Source of the DNA: Undibacterium sp049340185
Lineage (GTDB): Bacteria > Pseudomonadota > Gammaproteobacteria > Burkholderiales > Burkholderiaceae_D
Length of the DNA: 64,000 bases
NCBI RefSeq assembly: GCF_049340185.1
Contig: NZ_JBMPPC010000004.1
Span: forward strand, 372,001 to 436,000
Direction of reading: 5' to 3'
Below are positions 1 to 9,106 of this stretch, in pieces (position 1 is the stretch's first letter; each line of letters opens with the position of its first letter). A model generated the notes under the pieces. The model saw nothing but the letters and a program-made list of their open reading frames with translations, was not told where the DNA came from and did not search any database. The position numbers and the translations under genes are program-made.

Positions 1-332
1 CAGTTTTATACCGGCCTCATAAATTTACTGCTCAGCCTGTGGATAACTCTGGCTGGCAAGGGTAGAATAGCGGATTAGTGTGGCATGACTGATTTGCACT
101 AACGACAACATTTTAAATAACGCCCAAGGTCTTGTTTATCTACTCCAGAGTTGCCTTCGATTGACCGAAGCCCATCCAAACGTAGCTTGTTGCCGTTCCA
201 GTCCGCGTGTCAGTCTCATTCCATGTCTCAATCATACGTGTCGTTGTTGTCTCAGCTTAGTTGCCGGGATACTCACTCAGGCCCGGATGATTTTGACAGG
301 GAATCACATCAGCATCGAACATAAGTGAATAC
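1..332. other. Probable origin-proximal region upstream of dnaA
   Basis: This 332-base stretch ahead of dnaA holds no convincing gene. It carries one near-consensus DnaA box (listed separately) and AT-rich tracts around 100-140. In many proteobacteria oriC lies in the rpmH-dnaA or dnaA-dnaN interval, so the window edge probably cuts into the origin. Only one clear box is visible, so the main box cluster may lie before base 1. A cumulative GC-skew plot would decide it. Confidence 0.5.
38..46 (-). promoter_or_regulatory. DnaA box
   Basis: The plus strand reads tgtggataa, the reverse complement of the consensus DnaA box TTATCCACA, about 290 bases before dnaA. It could serve origin binding, dnaA autoregulation, or both. 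Confidence 0.6.
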
Positions 333-1739
333 ATGGAAAATTTCTGGCAAGCCTGCTCGTCCCAATTAGAGCAGGAGTTAACGCCGCAGCAGTATAGCGC
401 CTGGATCAAACCGCTGGCTCCGCTCGATTTTGAAGACGGCCGGCTGCGTATTGCCGCGCCTAACCGTTTTAAACTTGACTGGGTCAAAACCCAGTTCGCC
501 GGCCGCATCACCGAACTTGCCGCCCAGTTCTGGGATGAACCGATCGATGTGCAGTTCGTACTCGATCCACGCGGCAATAAAAAACCTGCTCCAAGCGGAC
601 AAAATGGTACCTCGTCGAATGGATCAAACCACCGCGAATTATCGCAACACGACGACGTCTCCGGGCACATGCCTCAACACATGCCAGAGCCTGTTGCCGA
701 ACCAACGCCGCGTCGTGACCAAAGCCGTATCAATGTCGATCTGACCTTTGACAGCTTCGTGACGGGTAAGGCCAATCAGTTGGCACGCGCTGCCGCGATT
801 CAGGTCGCGAACAATCCTGGCGTGTCCTACAACCCGCTGTTCTTATATGGTGGCGTAGGCTTGGGTAAAACGCATTTGATCCACGCGATTGGTAACCAGA
901 TTCTGGTCGATAATCCTAATGCGCGGATTCGCTACATCCACGCAGAACAATATGTGCGCGACGTAGTGACTGCTTACCAGCGCAAGGGGTTTGATGAGTT
1001 CAAGCGCTATTACCATTCGCTCGACCTGTTGCTGATCGATGATATTCAATTCTTTGGCGGCAAAAGCCGTACACAGGAAGAATTCTTTTACGCGTTTGAA
1101 GCACTGATCGCCGCCAAGAAGCAAATCATCATCACCAGCGATACGTATCCGAAAGAAATCACCGGCATGGATGATCGCCTGATTTCGCGTTTTGACTCCG
1201 GCCTGACCGTTGCGATTGAACCGCCGGAACTCGAAATGCGCGTCGCGATTTTGCTGAAAAAAGCGCACTCCGAAGGTGTACATTTTTCTGACGACGTCGC
1301 CTTCTTCGTCGCCAAGCATCTGCGCTCGAACGTACGCGAACTCGAAGGTGCGCTGCGCAAGATTCTGGCTTACTCGCGCTTCCACGGCAAAGAGATCACG
1401 ATCGACGTTGTCAAAGAAGCGCTGAAAGATTTGTTGTCGGTGCAGAACCGCCAGATCTCGGTCGAGAATATTCAGAAAACGGTCGCCGACTTTTTCAACA
1501 TCAAAGTTGCTGACATGTATTCGAAAAAACGTCCGGCCAATATCGCCAGACCGCGCCAGATTGCGATGTATCTGGCCAAAGAATTGACGCAAAAGAGTTT
1601 GCCAGAAATTGGCGAATTGTTTGGCGGGCGCGATCACACCACAGTCTTGCACGCAGTGCGCAAGATCGCAGCGGATCGCGGCAAGAACCCGGAATGCAAC
1701 CACGAGTTACACGTACTGGAGCAAACTCTGAAGGGTTAA
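333..1739 (+). CDS. dnaA: Chromosomal replication initiator protein DnaA
   Basis: DnaA is the AAA+ ATPase that binds DnaA boxes, melts oriC and loads DnaB. The 468-residue product has the usual four-part layout. The N-terminal domain I begins MENFWQ, followed by a low-complexity linker around residues 90-130. The AAA+ domain has a Walker A GGVGLGKTH near residue 175 and a Walker B LLIDDIQFF. The C-terminal helix-turn-helix carries the signature GGRDHTTVLHAVRKI, which reads the DnaA box. Length is typical of the family. It is followed by dnaN and gyrB on the same strand, the classic origin order, and a DnaA box lies upstream, which fits autoregulation. The start at 333 gives the standard N-terminus. 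Confidence 0.98.
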   Translation: MENFWQACSSQLEQELTPQQYSAWIKPLAPLDFEDGRLRIAAPNRFKLDWVKTQFAGRITELAAQFWDEPIDVQFVLDPRGNKKPAPSGQNGTSSNGSNHRELSQHDDVSGHMPQHMPEPVAEPTPRRDQSRINVDLTFDSFVTGKANQLARAAAIQVANNPGVSYNPLFLYGGVGLGKTHLIHAIGNQILVDNPNARIRYIHAEQYVRDVVTAYQRKGFDEFKRYYHSLDLLLIDDIQFFGGKSRTQEEFFYAFEALIAAKKQIIITSDTYPKEITGMDDRLISRFDSGLTVAIEPPELEMRVAILLKKAHSEGVHFSDDVAFFVAKHLRSNVRELEGALRKILAYSRFHGKEITIDVVKEALKDLLSVQNRQISVENIQKTVADFFNIKVADMYSKKRPANIARPRQIAMYLAKELTQKSLPEIGELFGGRDHTTVLHAVRKIAADRGKNPECNHELHVLEQTLKG

Positions 1740-2070
1740 TGAAATACGTGGGGTGCGCCATACGCACAGGCAAACGCTGCAGCACATCCGATGCGCAAGC
1801 ACACCCTACAAAAACCGAGCAGCCCGTCAACGGGCAATTGATTAAAGTAAAGCAACAAGTTAGTAAAACGAATTGATAAAAAGTGGATTCGTAAAAATTA
1901 AATTGCATCACGCAATGTTGGTGCGGCTCCCAGGCCATAAATGCTCTGAAAACCGCATCAACACTGCGCAAGGCAATGCCAGGCATAAGTAATAAAAGCA
2001 ATAAAGTAGCAACGATAAGAAGTTCAGTTCAGCATCCTTTATTAATTACAAATTTAGCGAGGATATACAC
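1740..2070. other. dnaA-dnaN intergenic region
   Basis: This spacer of about 330 bases holds an imperfect inverted repeat (1748-1809), a small hairpin with stem gcccg/cgggc (1822-1835), and an AT-rich tract from about 1840 to 2050. A purine-rich ribosome-binding site gcgagga lies just before dnaN. I found no good DnaA box here. The region could hold the dnaN promoter or an origin unwinding element. Confidence 0.4.
1748..1809. repeat. Imperfect inverted repeat (REP/MITE-like remnant)
   Basis: The left end gtggggtgcgc matches the reverse complement of the right end (gcacaccctac) at about 9 of 11 positions, about 40 bases apart. This resembles palindromic intergenic repeats common in betaproteobacterial genomes. 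Only one copy was seen in this window, so assignment to a repeat family is a guess. Confidence 0.3.
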
Positions 2071-3177
2071 ATGCAATTGGTTAAAACCCACCGGGACACC
2101 ATACTCCGGCCACTGCAAATCGTGAGTGGTATTGTCGAGCGTCGGCACACATTGCCGATTCTGGCCAATATCCTCATCCGCAAAGACGGAGAAAAAGTTT
2201 CCTTCTTGTCGACCGACATCGAAGTTCAGATCACCACGCATGCCGAAATCGGCTCTGGTGGTGACGTCACTGCCACCACGGTTGCCGCCCGCAAGCTGCT
2301 CGATATTTTGCGTGCGCTGCCGGACGACAATGATGTCGTGCTCAAGCTCGACAACAAAAAAATGACGGTACAGGCAGGCAAGTCCCGCTTCTCGCTGCAA
2401 ACCCTGGCCGCAGAAGAGTTTCCGACGGTTGCGCAAGCAGAGCATTTCAATGCCAGCGTCAGCCTGCCGCAAAAAACCCTGAAGCATCTGTTTAACATGG
2501 TGCACTTCTCCATGGCACAGCAAGACATTCGTTACTACCTGAATGGTCTGTTGCTCGTGGTCGATGGCAAAAACGTGATCGCCGTAGCGACCGACGGCCA
2601 TCGTCTGGCATTTTGTCAGGTCGAAGTCGAACAGGAATTCCCGCGTCAAGAAGTCATCATTCCGCGCAAAACGATTATCGAATTGCAACGCCTGCTCGAA
2701 GACAAAGACGATCTGGTACAACTCGACATCGCCAACAATCAGGTCAAACTGACGTTCGCCGATATCGAATTGATTTCCAAACTGGTCGAAGGCAAATTCC
2801 CTGACTTCAACCGCGTGATCCCTAAGGGTTACAAAAACAATTTCACTCTGGGTCGCGAACAATTACTGCGCTCGCTGCAACGCGCAGCAATCATGACCAG
2901 TGACAAGTTCAAAGGCGTGCGTTGTGTAGTCACACCAGGCAGCATGCAGATCATGTCCACCAATGCCGACCAGGAAGAAGCGGTCGAAGAAATCGAAATC
3001 GACTACGGTGGCGACAGTGTCGATATCGGCTTCAACGTGACCTATCTGCTCGATGTATTGAACAACCTGAAAGTCGATCAAATCAATATCGCTCTGGGTG
3101 ATTCGAATTCATCAGCACTGATCACGATCCCTGACAACACCGACTTTAAATATGTCGTCATGCCAATGCGGATTTAA
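2071..3177 (+). CDS. dnaN: DNA polymerase III sliding clamp, beta subunit
   Basis: DnaN forms the ring-shaped dimer that tethers DNA polymerase III and other enzymes to DNA. The 368-residue product has the family length and the three-fold repeated clamp architecture. It opens with MQLVKTHRDTILRPLQIVSGIVE and has the conserved ATDGHRLA segment in the middle. It ends YVVMPMRI, the normal C-terminus near the peptide-binding pocket. The start at 2071 is preceded by the ribosome-binding site gagga. It sits between dnaA and gyrB. Confidence 0.98.
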   Translation: MQLVKTHRDTILRPLQIVSGIVERRHTLPILANILIRKDGEKVSFLSTDIEVQITTHAEIGSGGDVTATTVAARKLLDILRALPDDNDVVLKLDNKKMTVQAGKSRFSLQTLAAEEFPTVAQAEHFNASVSLPQKTLKHLFNMVHFSMAQQDIRYYLNGLLLVVDGKNVIAVATDGHRLAFCQVEVEQEFPRQEVIIPRKTIIELQRLLEDKDDLVQLDIANNQVKLTFADIELISKLVEGKFPDFNRVIPKGYKNNFTLGREQLLRSLQRAAIMTSDKFKGVRCVVTPGSMQIMSTNADQEEAVEEIEIDYGGDSVDIGFNVTYLLDVLNNLKVDQINIALGDSNSSALITIPDNTDFKYVVMPMRI

Positions 3178-3192
3178 ATCCTGAGGTAATAC

Positions 3193-3231
3193 CCCGATCC
3201 CGCTTGCGGGACCGGGCTGAAGTACTTTTTT
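3193..3231 (+). terminator. Possible terminator or attenuator after dnaN
   Basis: The arms cccgatcccgc and gcgggaccggg form an 11-bp stem with one mismatch around a ttgc loop. A T run follows about 8 bases downstream (3225-3231). The gap before the T run makes it a weak terminator, and it may only reduce read-through into gyrB. Confidence 0.4.
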
Positions 3232-3291
3232 GAGTATTTTTAGCACCCTATATCAGTCAGAACAAGCAACACCCTAATACAGAAGGTAGCC

Positions 3292-5820
3292 ATGTCCGAG
3301 AACACCCAAGACAACACAGCAACGCCATCACCAGAAAAACCAGTCACGGAATCTGCCACATCCGCTGGTTATGGCGCTTCGTCCATTCAAATTCTCGAAG
3401 GTCTAGAAGCCGTGCGGAAACGCCCCGGCATGTACATTGGCGATACTTCTGATGGCACCGGTTTGCACCACCTCGTATTCGAAGTTTTAGATAACTCGAT
3501 TGATGAATCGCTGGCAGGTCACTGTACTGAGATCAACGTGACCATCCATACCGACAACTCCATCTCCATTACCGATAATGGCCGCGGCATTCCGACCGGT
3601 ATCAAATGGGATGACAAGCACGAACCTAAGCGCAGCGCCGCTGAAATCGTCATGACTGAGCTGCATGCCGGTGGTAAGTTCGATCAAAACTCGTATAAAG
3701 TTTCAGGCGGTCTGCACGGTGTGGGTGTCTCTTGCGTGAATGGTCTGTCTAAATTACTCAAGCTCACCATCCGTCGCGACGGCAAACAATACGCCATGGA
3801 ATTTGTCCGTGGCGTACCGCAAAATCGCGAAGTAGAAACTATCGACGGCGTACTCTGCTCACCGATCAAAGTCATCGGCGAAACCGACAAACGCGGTACC
3901 GAAGTTCATTTTTGGGCCGATGAAGAAATCTTCACACATGTCGAATTCCACTACGAAATTCTGGCAAAACGTATCCGTGAATTGTCCTTCCTGAATAACG
4001 GTGTGCGCATTAAATTGAACGACCATCGCACTGGCAAAGAAGAATTATTTGCCTTCGAAGGCGGCACTCGCGGTTTCGTTGAGTACATCAACAAAAACAA
4101 GAGCGTCCTGCACCCGACGATTTTTCAGGCAACCGGCGAAAAAGTTTCCGACCAGGGCACCAACATCACCGTCGACGTCTCCATGCAATGGAACGACGCC
4201 TACAACGAACAGGTACTCTGCTTCACCAATAACATCCCGCAACGCGATGGTGGCACCCATCTGACCGGCCTGCGCGCTGCGATGACCCGTGTCATCAACA
4301 AGTATATTGAAGAACACGAATACGCCAAAAAAGCCAAGGTCGAAGTCACCGGCGACGACATGCGCGAAGGCCTCACCTGCGTACTCTCCGTCAAAGTCCC
4401 AGAGCCAAAATTCAGCTCTCAGACCAAAGACAAATTAGTTTCGTCTGAAGTGCGCGGCCCGGTCGAAGAGATCGTTGCCAAAACGCTGACCGACTACCTC
4501 GCAGAAAAACCGAACGACGCCAAAATCATTTGCGGCAAAATCGTCGAAGCCTCACGTGCCCGCGAAGCAGCCCGCAAAGCCCGCGAACTGACACGTCGTA
4601 AAGGCGTCATGGACGGCCTAGGCTTGTCGTCTAAACTCGCGGATTGCCAGGAAAAAGATCCCGCTCTCTGCGAACTGTACATCGTCGAAGGTGACTCCGC
4701 GGGCGGCTCTGCCAAACAAGGCCGCGACCGTAAGTTCCAGGCGATCCTGCCACTGCGCGGTAAAGTCCTGAACGTAGAAAAAGCCCGCTTTGAAAAAATG
4801 CTCTCCAGCGAACAGATCACTACCCTGATCGCCACGCTGGGCACCAGTATCGGCCCCGACGAATTCAACGTCGACAAACTGCGCTATCACCGCATCATCA
4901 TCATGACCGATGCCGACGTCGACGGCGCCCACATCCGTACGCTGTTGCTGACCTTGTTCTATCGTCAGATGCCACAACTGGTCGAGCGCGGTCACATCTA
5001 CATCGCGCAACCACCGCTGTATAAAGTCAAAGCAGGTCGCGATGAGCGCTACCTCAAAGACGACGCCGAAGAAGCCACCTACATGATGACCGTCGCCCTC
5101 ACCGGCGCAGCACTCACCCCAAGCACAGGCGCAGACCCGATCTCCGGCGAAGCTCTCGGTGAACTGGTACGTCAATACAATCTGGCTAACGCCATCATGA
5201 TGCGCCTTACCCGCGTTATCGACCGCGCTGCACTGACCGCCATCATGACCGGCGTCACGCTCAAAATGGACAGCGTAGAACACGCAGAACAATCCGCCCA
5301 AGAACTCACCGCCGCCATCAACGACCCAGCCGTCAAAGCCGTCGTACGCAGCGATGAACTCTCAGGCATGCTCAGCCTGCGGATAGAACGTCTGTACCAC
5401 GGCAATATCAAAGTCAGCAGCATCGACGCCGATTTCGTCGACAGCACCGATTACAAAGTACTCGAAGCCGCCGCACAGACCTTCAAAGGCCTGTTAGGCG
5501 AAGGCGCCTTCATCCGTCGTGGCGAAGGCGAACGCATGAAAGAAATCGCCGTACAAGATTTCCACCACGCCATGCTCTGGCTGCGCGACGAAGCCGAACG
5601 CGGCGTCAGCAAACAGCGCTACAAAGGACTGGGCGAAATGAACCCAAGCCAATTGTGGGAAACCACCATGGACCCAACCGTACGCCGCCTGCTCAAAGTA
5701 CAGATCGAAGACGCGATTGCTGCGGATCAAATCTTTACTACGCTGATGGGCGATGACGTAGAACCACGCAGAGCGTTTATTGAGTCGAATGCGCTGCGGG
5801 CTGGGAATATTGACGTTTGA
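3292..5820 (+). CDS. gyrB: DNA gyrase subunit B
   Basis: GyrB is the ATPase subunit of DNA gyrase, which introduces negative supercoils together with GyrA. The 842-residue product begins with a polar tail of about 30 residues, then the GHKL ATPase domain. Visible motifs are RKRPGMYIGD, the N-box DNSIDE, DNGRGIP and the GGLHGVGVS lid. The TOPRIM domain shows EGDSAGGSAKQGRDR and the acidic DADVDGAHIR. An insertion of about 165 residues, typical of Gram-negative GyrB, precedes the conserved RYKGLGEMNPSQLWETTMDP near the end. The length suits Burkholderiales. Third gene of the origin cluster, closed by a terminator at 5840. Confidence 0.98.
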   Translation: MSENTQDNTATPSPEKPVTESATSAGYGASSIQILEGLEAVRKRPGMYIGDTSDGTGLHHLVFEVLDNSIDESLAGHCTEINVTIHTDNSISITDNGRGIPTGIKWDDKHEPKRSAAEIVMTELHAGGKFDQNSYKVSGGLHGVGVSCVNGLSKLLKLTIRRDGKQYAMEFVRGVPQNREVETIDGVLCSPIKVIGETDKRGTEVHFWADEEIFTHVEFHYEILAKRIRELSFLNNGVRIKLNDHRTGKEELFAFEGGTRGFVEYINKNKSVLHPTIFQATGEKVSDQGTNITVDVSMQWNDAYNEQVLCFTNNIPQRDGGTHLTGLRAAMTRVINKYIEEHEYAKKAKVEVTGDDMREGLTCVLSVKVPEPKFSSQTKDKLVSSEVRGPVEEIVAKTLTDYLAEKPNDAKIICGKIVEASRAREAARKARELTRRKGVMDGLGLSSKLADCQEKDPALCELYIVEGDSAGGSAKQGRDRKFQAILPLRGKVLNVEKARFEKMLSSEQITTLIATLGTSIGPDEFNVDKLRYHRIIIMTDADVDGAHIRTLLLTLFYRQMPQLVERGHIYIAQPPLYKVKAGRDERYLKDDAEEATYMMTVALTGAALTPSTGADPISGEALGELVRQYNLANAIMMRLTRVIDRAALTAIMTGVTLKMDSVEHAEQSAQELTAAINDPAVKAVVRSDELSGMLSLRIERLYHGNIKVSSIDADFVDSTDYKVLEAAAQTFKGLLGEGAFIRRGEGERMKEIAVQDFHHAMLWLRDEAERGVSKQRYKGLGEMNPSQLWETTMDPTVRRLLKVQIEDAIAADQIFTTLMGDDVEPRRAFIESNALRAGNIDV

Positions 5821-5839
5821 TATAGTTCAGTATCAAAGA

Positions 5840-5866
5840 AGCCCTGCAAATTTGCCGGGCTTTTTT
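5840..5866 (+). terminator. Rho-independent terminator after gyrB
   Basis: The palindrome agccctgcaaatttgccggg with its closing ct forms a stem with one mismatch pair, directly followed by six T residues. It separates the replication genes from the accessory patch downstream. Confidence 0.85.
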
Positions 5867-5903
5867 ATTGCATGTAAGTTTGAAGAGTACTCGCGGAGCA
5901 ACA

Positions 5904-6317
5904 ATGGCAATTCAACTCGATCTCAGTTCACTAGAAAATGCTTTGAAACGCCTTGATGAGGCCTTGCAAGCCAATGCTGCCGAACCCCAAAACTCGCTTT
6001 ACCGTGACGCCTGTATTCAACGATTTGAATTCTGCTATGAGCTATCACACAAGATGCTCAAGCGTTATCTAGAATTAGCCTCACCTAACCCAGTAGAAAT
6101 AGACGAACTTGCCTTCCCCGATTTGGTTAGAACAGGAAGCGAACAAGGACTACTGCGTAACGGCTGGGATATGTGGAAAAACTACCGTCAAGCGCGCAGT
6201 ATCACTAGCCACACTTATGACGAATCCAAAGCCATCGCCGTCATGCAAATCATCCCTGATTTTTTGCTAGAAGGCCAAGCGCTACACAAAGAACTCAGCC
6301 AGCGCACCAAAGGATAA
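5904..6317 (+). CDS. HEPN-family (HI0074-type) nucleotidyltransferase substrate-binding protein, probable toxin
   Basis: The 137-residue, all-helical product belongs to the HI0074/NTase_sub_bind family, the HEPN partner of minimal nucleotidyltransferases. It keeps the HEPN motif R-x4-H-x-Y in the segment ARSITSHTY (about residues 96-104), the RNase signature of HepT toxins. I chose ATG 5904 over the upstream TTG at 5868 because gcggagca lies at ribosome-binding distance and the family begins near here; the TTG also overlaps the gyrB terminator. The next gene starts 8 bases downstream and encodes the matching nucleotidyltransferase. In characterised HEPN/MNT (type VII) systems the MNT protein silences the toxin by adding AMP to the HEPN tyrosine. 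Toxin activity here is inferred from the intact motif. Confidence 0.85.
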   Translation: MAIQLDLSSLENALKRLDEALQANAAEPQNSLYRDACIQRFEFCYELSHKMLKRYLELASPNPVEIDELAFPDLVRTGSEQGLLRNGWDMWKNYRQARSITSHTYDESKAIAVMQIIPDFLLEGQALHKELSQRTKG

Positions 6318-6325
6318 CGTTAAGC

Positions 6326-6637
6326 ATGAACCCCTTACCCGACATCGCGATCACACCGGAGCAATGGAAAATCGTCGCAGCGATCTTACAGAAACATATC
6401 CCGAATAAAACCATTTGGGTCTTTGGCTCACGCGCCAAGCATCAAGCCAAACCCTATTCCGACTTGGATATTGCGATTATTGGTGAGACGCCTTTAGCAA
6501 TCAATTTGCTCGCCGCAATGTCAGAAGATTTCACTGAATCGGCTTTGCCGTTTAGAGTTGATTTGGTTGATTGGGCGTCTGTGGAGGTGGCGTTTCGTGG
6601 GATTATTGAAAGCCATAAGGTGGCTGTGGAATTATGA
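6326..6637 (+). CDS. Minimal nucleotidyltransferase (MntA/HI0073-like), probable antitoxin
   Basis: This 103-residue protein is a minimal nucleotidyltransferase. It has the full catalytic signature G-S-x10-D-x-D in the stretch from GSRAKHQ to SDLDIAI (about residues 33-50), with a third acidic residue likely in FRVDLVDW. Family members pair with HEPN proteins and act as AMP-transferring antitoxins or, in older annotation, as aminoglycoside-transferase-like enzymes. It follows the HEPN gene by 8 bases, so the two are almost certainly co-transcribed. The toxin-first order and intact motifs support a functional toxin-antitoxin pair. Confidence 0.87.
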   Translation: MNPLPDIAITPEQWKIVAAILQKHIPNKTIWVFGSRAKHQAKPYSDLDIAIIGETPLAINLLAAMSEDFTESALPFRVDLVDWASVEVAFRGIIESHKVAVEL

Positions 6638-6736
6638 TCGGAACTAACTTACTAAATAGAAAGAGTCGGCTGCGATTAACATTTAATCGATGCTGACCTC
6701 TTCAACCTTCTTCAGCCTAAACAAGGATGTCTTAGC

Positions 6737-7738
6737 ATGAGTGAACTCGTTCTTTACCAAACAGAAGATGGCTTAGTTCGAATTCAACTCAGAGCGGAAG
6801 ATGGTAATGTATGGCTGACTCAGTTAGAGATAGCAGAGTTGTTCGCTACCACCAAGCAAAATGTCAGCTTGCATGCAAAGAACATTCTTGAAGACAAAGA
6901 ATTAGACGAGAACGCAACTGTCAAGGAATCCTTGACAGTTCAAACCGAAGGCAATCGCCAAGTCAAACGTAGCACCACACTCTACAGTTTGGCGATGATC
7001 TTGGCTATTGGCTACCGTGTCCGTTCGCCACGCGGCAATCAATTTCGCCAATGGGCTAGCGCTCATCTCTCAGAATATCTGCTTAAAGGCTTCGTCATGG
7101 ATGACGAACGCCTGAAAAACCCAAGTGGGTGGGATTATTTTGACGAACTTCTGGCACGCATCCGTGATATTCGCGCTTCAGAAAAGCGTTTTTATCAAAA
7201 AGTTCGCGATCTATTTGCACTCAGTAGTGACTATCAAAGCAGTGACAGCGCCGCACAAGTGTTCTTTGCCGAAGTACAAAATAAACTCCTGTACGCTGTC
7301 ACACAGCAAACCGCTGCTGAAATCATCGTAGCACGTGCCGATCCCACCTCCCCCAATATGGCACTCACGACTTGGAGCGGCACACGTGTACGCAAACACG
7401 ATGTTGTGGTTGCAAAGAATTATTTAACGGCCGATGAAGTCGATACACTCAACCGCCTCGTCATCATCTTTTTAGAACAAGCTGAACTACGCGTCAAAGA
7501 CCGCAAAGAACTAAGCCTAGATTTTTGGCGTAGCAACGTAGATAAGCTTCTGGAATTTAATGACAAGCCGATCTTGCACAATGCGGGGAAAATCAGCAAT
7601 GATCAAATGAAGCAGATAGCGCAAACACGCTACGATAGCTTTGATGCGGCAAGGCGTGAAGCGGAAGCAACCGCTGCGGACGCTGATGATTTGCGGGTGC
7701 TTGAAGGTGTGGCAAAAAAAGTTGAGAAAAAACATTAG
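6737..7738 (+). CDS. RhuM-family protein
   Basis: The 333-residue product matches the virulence RhuM family (PF13310), known from Salmonella pathogenicity islands and many mobile regions; the molecular function is not established. The N-terminal half holds the characteristic WLTQLEIAELFATTKQNVSLH, which looks like a helix-turn-helix, followed by a central YRVRSPRGNQFRQWA segment. The C-terminal half is helical and charged. The start at ATG 6737 gives the canonical MSELVLYQTEDG opening. It lies 99 bases after the MNT gene on the same strand, next to a broken helicase gene. RhuM genes are often near toxin-antitoxin and restriction genes, which fits an accessory patch. Confidence 0.85.
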   Translation: MSELVLYQTEDGLVRIQLRAEDGNVWLTQLEIAELFATTKQNVSLHAKNILEDKELDENATVKESLTVQTEGNRQVKRSTTLYSLAMILAIGYRVRSPRGNQFRQWASAHLSEYLLKGFVMDDERLKNPSGWDYFDELLARIRDIRASEKRFYQKVRDLFALSSDYQSSDSAAQVFFAEVQNKLLYAVTQQTAAEIIVARADPTSPNMALTTWSGTRVRKHDVVVAKNYLTADEVDTLNRLVIIFLEQAELRVKDRKELSLDFWRSNVDKLLEFNDKPILHNAGKISNDQMKQIAQTRYDSFDAARREAEATAADADDLRVLEGVAKKVEKKH

Positions 7739-8202
7739 TAAGAATGACGCTGGAATGTTAGAGCAGATCCAGCTTTTGTTGGCGTCGCGTCCAGCCTGAG
7801 AAATGAAATATATGCCGGACAACCTTGTAAGCCAGCCTCGCCGGTATTGATTTCTTGACCGCCGCCGATGAGCGCGACGATCGCGCACCAATCGGCGTGC
7901 CTATCCATGACGCTAATTAGAAATTCAGGTTCGGATTGAGAGAAGTTCTTTTGACCTCTCTTGGTGGTCATGAACTTGGAGGTGTTTTCTTGATCCCAAG
8001 ATCGTTGCGCTTCATCGAAGATGACTACATGTTCGACCGGAGCGGATTGGTCTTTAATGTACTCGTCGCGGAACTTGTGAATATTCTGTATCGCTGCGGA
8101 CGCTGCTCGTAGCGCGACCGCTATGTTTTTGTGCGCATTTCTGGATACTGAATTAGGACAAGTCCAAAGGTTCAATCCAAAATTTCCAGCCCACAAAAAC
8201 AA
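7735..8202 (-). pseudogene. Truncated DUF2075-type ATPase/helicase remnant
   Basis: An open frame on the minus strand encodes 155 residues. The central part resembles DUF2075 (Schlafen-like superfamily 1 ATPase/helicase): VVIFDEAQRSWD is a Walker B/motif II, and a segment running from EPEFLISVMD through IVALIGGGQEINTGEAGL follows. Full-length members are several hundred residues and carry an N-terminal Walker A loop, absent here. The homologous part seems to cover only about 7830-8150; residues on either side look random. It overlaps the end of the RhuM gene on the other strand. I read it as a dead internal fragment left by a deletion. Confidence 0.65.
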
Positions 8203-8726
8203 GAGAGCAAAATATTTTCAAATCCCAGAGAACCAGGTCAACCATTTATAGATAAATAGGTTTTATGGCATTGAATTTAATGAATACGACAGAAACACTG
8301 GCAATTTCCTGACAAATTAGCGTCACCGTATTGAACAGTTTCTACGCAGAGTTTTCATAAAATTCGACAATTTTATAAAACAAATTTATTTAATCATTAA
8401 GCGTACGTTTGGTATAAATCCAACGCGGATTATAGATTTAACTCGTCGTTGACCCTAATCAGATCAACTTATTGCTTAAGAGAGTTAGTTACGATACGGA
8501 TTAAGCACTTTCTGAATGTCATATCAAAAATAAAGATCAATTCAGCAACAAATCCCTTAAGATCACAAGCATAAGCTGGCAGCAAATTGCACACAAAGTG
8601 TGAAACAACTGGACGCCACGTGTCCCATTGAATATTCTTAACTAATTCTATGGATTACCGTGTCTGAACGAGCTGGCTGACACAGCGTTAAGTCCCCGGC
8701 AACACTGCCATGCAAAGGAGAACGAC
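8203..8726. other. AT-rich intergenic region
   Basis: About 520 AT-rich bases separate the helicase remnant from the next gene. I see no open frame with recognisable content, no strong terminator and no repeat family. The last 30 bases carry the ribosome-binding site aaaggagaa for the gene at 8727. Confidence 0.4.
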
Positions 8727-9065
8727 ATGCCCGGCATAGCCTCTTCACCACAGAGCGAAGCGCTGGAACAAGGCTTACCCGCGCAACATCAGACGCAGGA
8801 CCCCGCGCTTCGGGCGCTGCTCCAGGTACGTGAGCTTGAGCGTGAACTGATGGCCTTACGTAAAGCCCTGACCGAGGCGTCGGCTCACCCAGCCCCGACA
8901 GAGTCAATCAACAAAAAACAGATTAGAGAACAGATCGCAGGCCTGCTTAGCCGCATTGTGTTATTTCGCATGGCGCTCGCCGACCCGCCAGCACAGCAAG
9001 AAACAGAATCCGGCTTAGGACGAGACGACGCACAATCAGTAGCGGATCGCGCACTGCGCGGATAA
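8727..9065 (+). CDS. Small hypothetical protein with a central coiled coil
   Basis: The 112-residue product is hydrophilic and not recognised. The middle (about residues 28-48, ALRALLQVRELERELMALRK) has a heptad-like leucine pattern that predicts a short coiled coil. The ends are rich in Pro, Gln and Ser. The start is well supported by the Shine-Dalgarno sequence aaaggagaa 8 bases upstream. It precedes the DUF3334 gene by 41 bases and is probably co-transcribed with it, so the products may work together. No signal peptide or membrane segment is visible. Confidence 0.65.
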   Translation: MPGIASSPQSEALEQGLPAQHQTQDPALRALLQVRELERELMALRKALTEASAHPAPTESINKKQIREQIAGLLSRIVLFRMALADPPAQQETESGLGRDDAQSVADRALRG

Positions 9066-9106
9066 GATAAAAATAATTTCCAAGAAATATCTTTCAGGAG
9101 TTGCTC

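Noticed and set aside
843..1703. 286-residue minus-strand open frame across dnaA
   Set aside because: It is the complement of dnaA with no independent motif or start signal.
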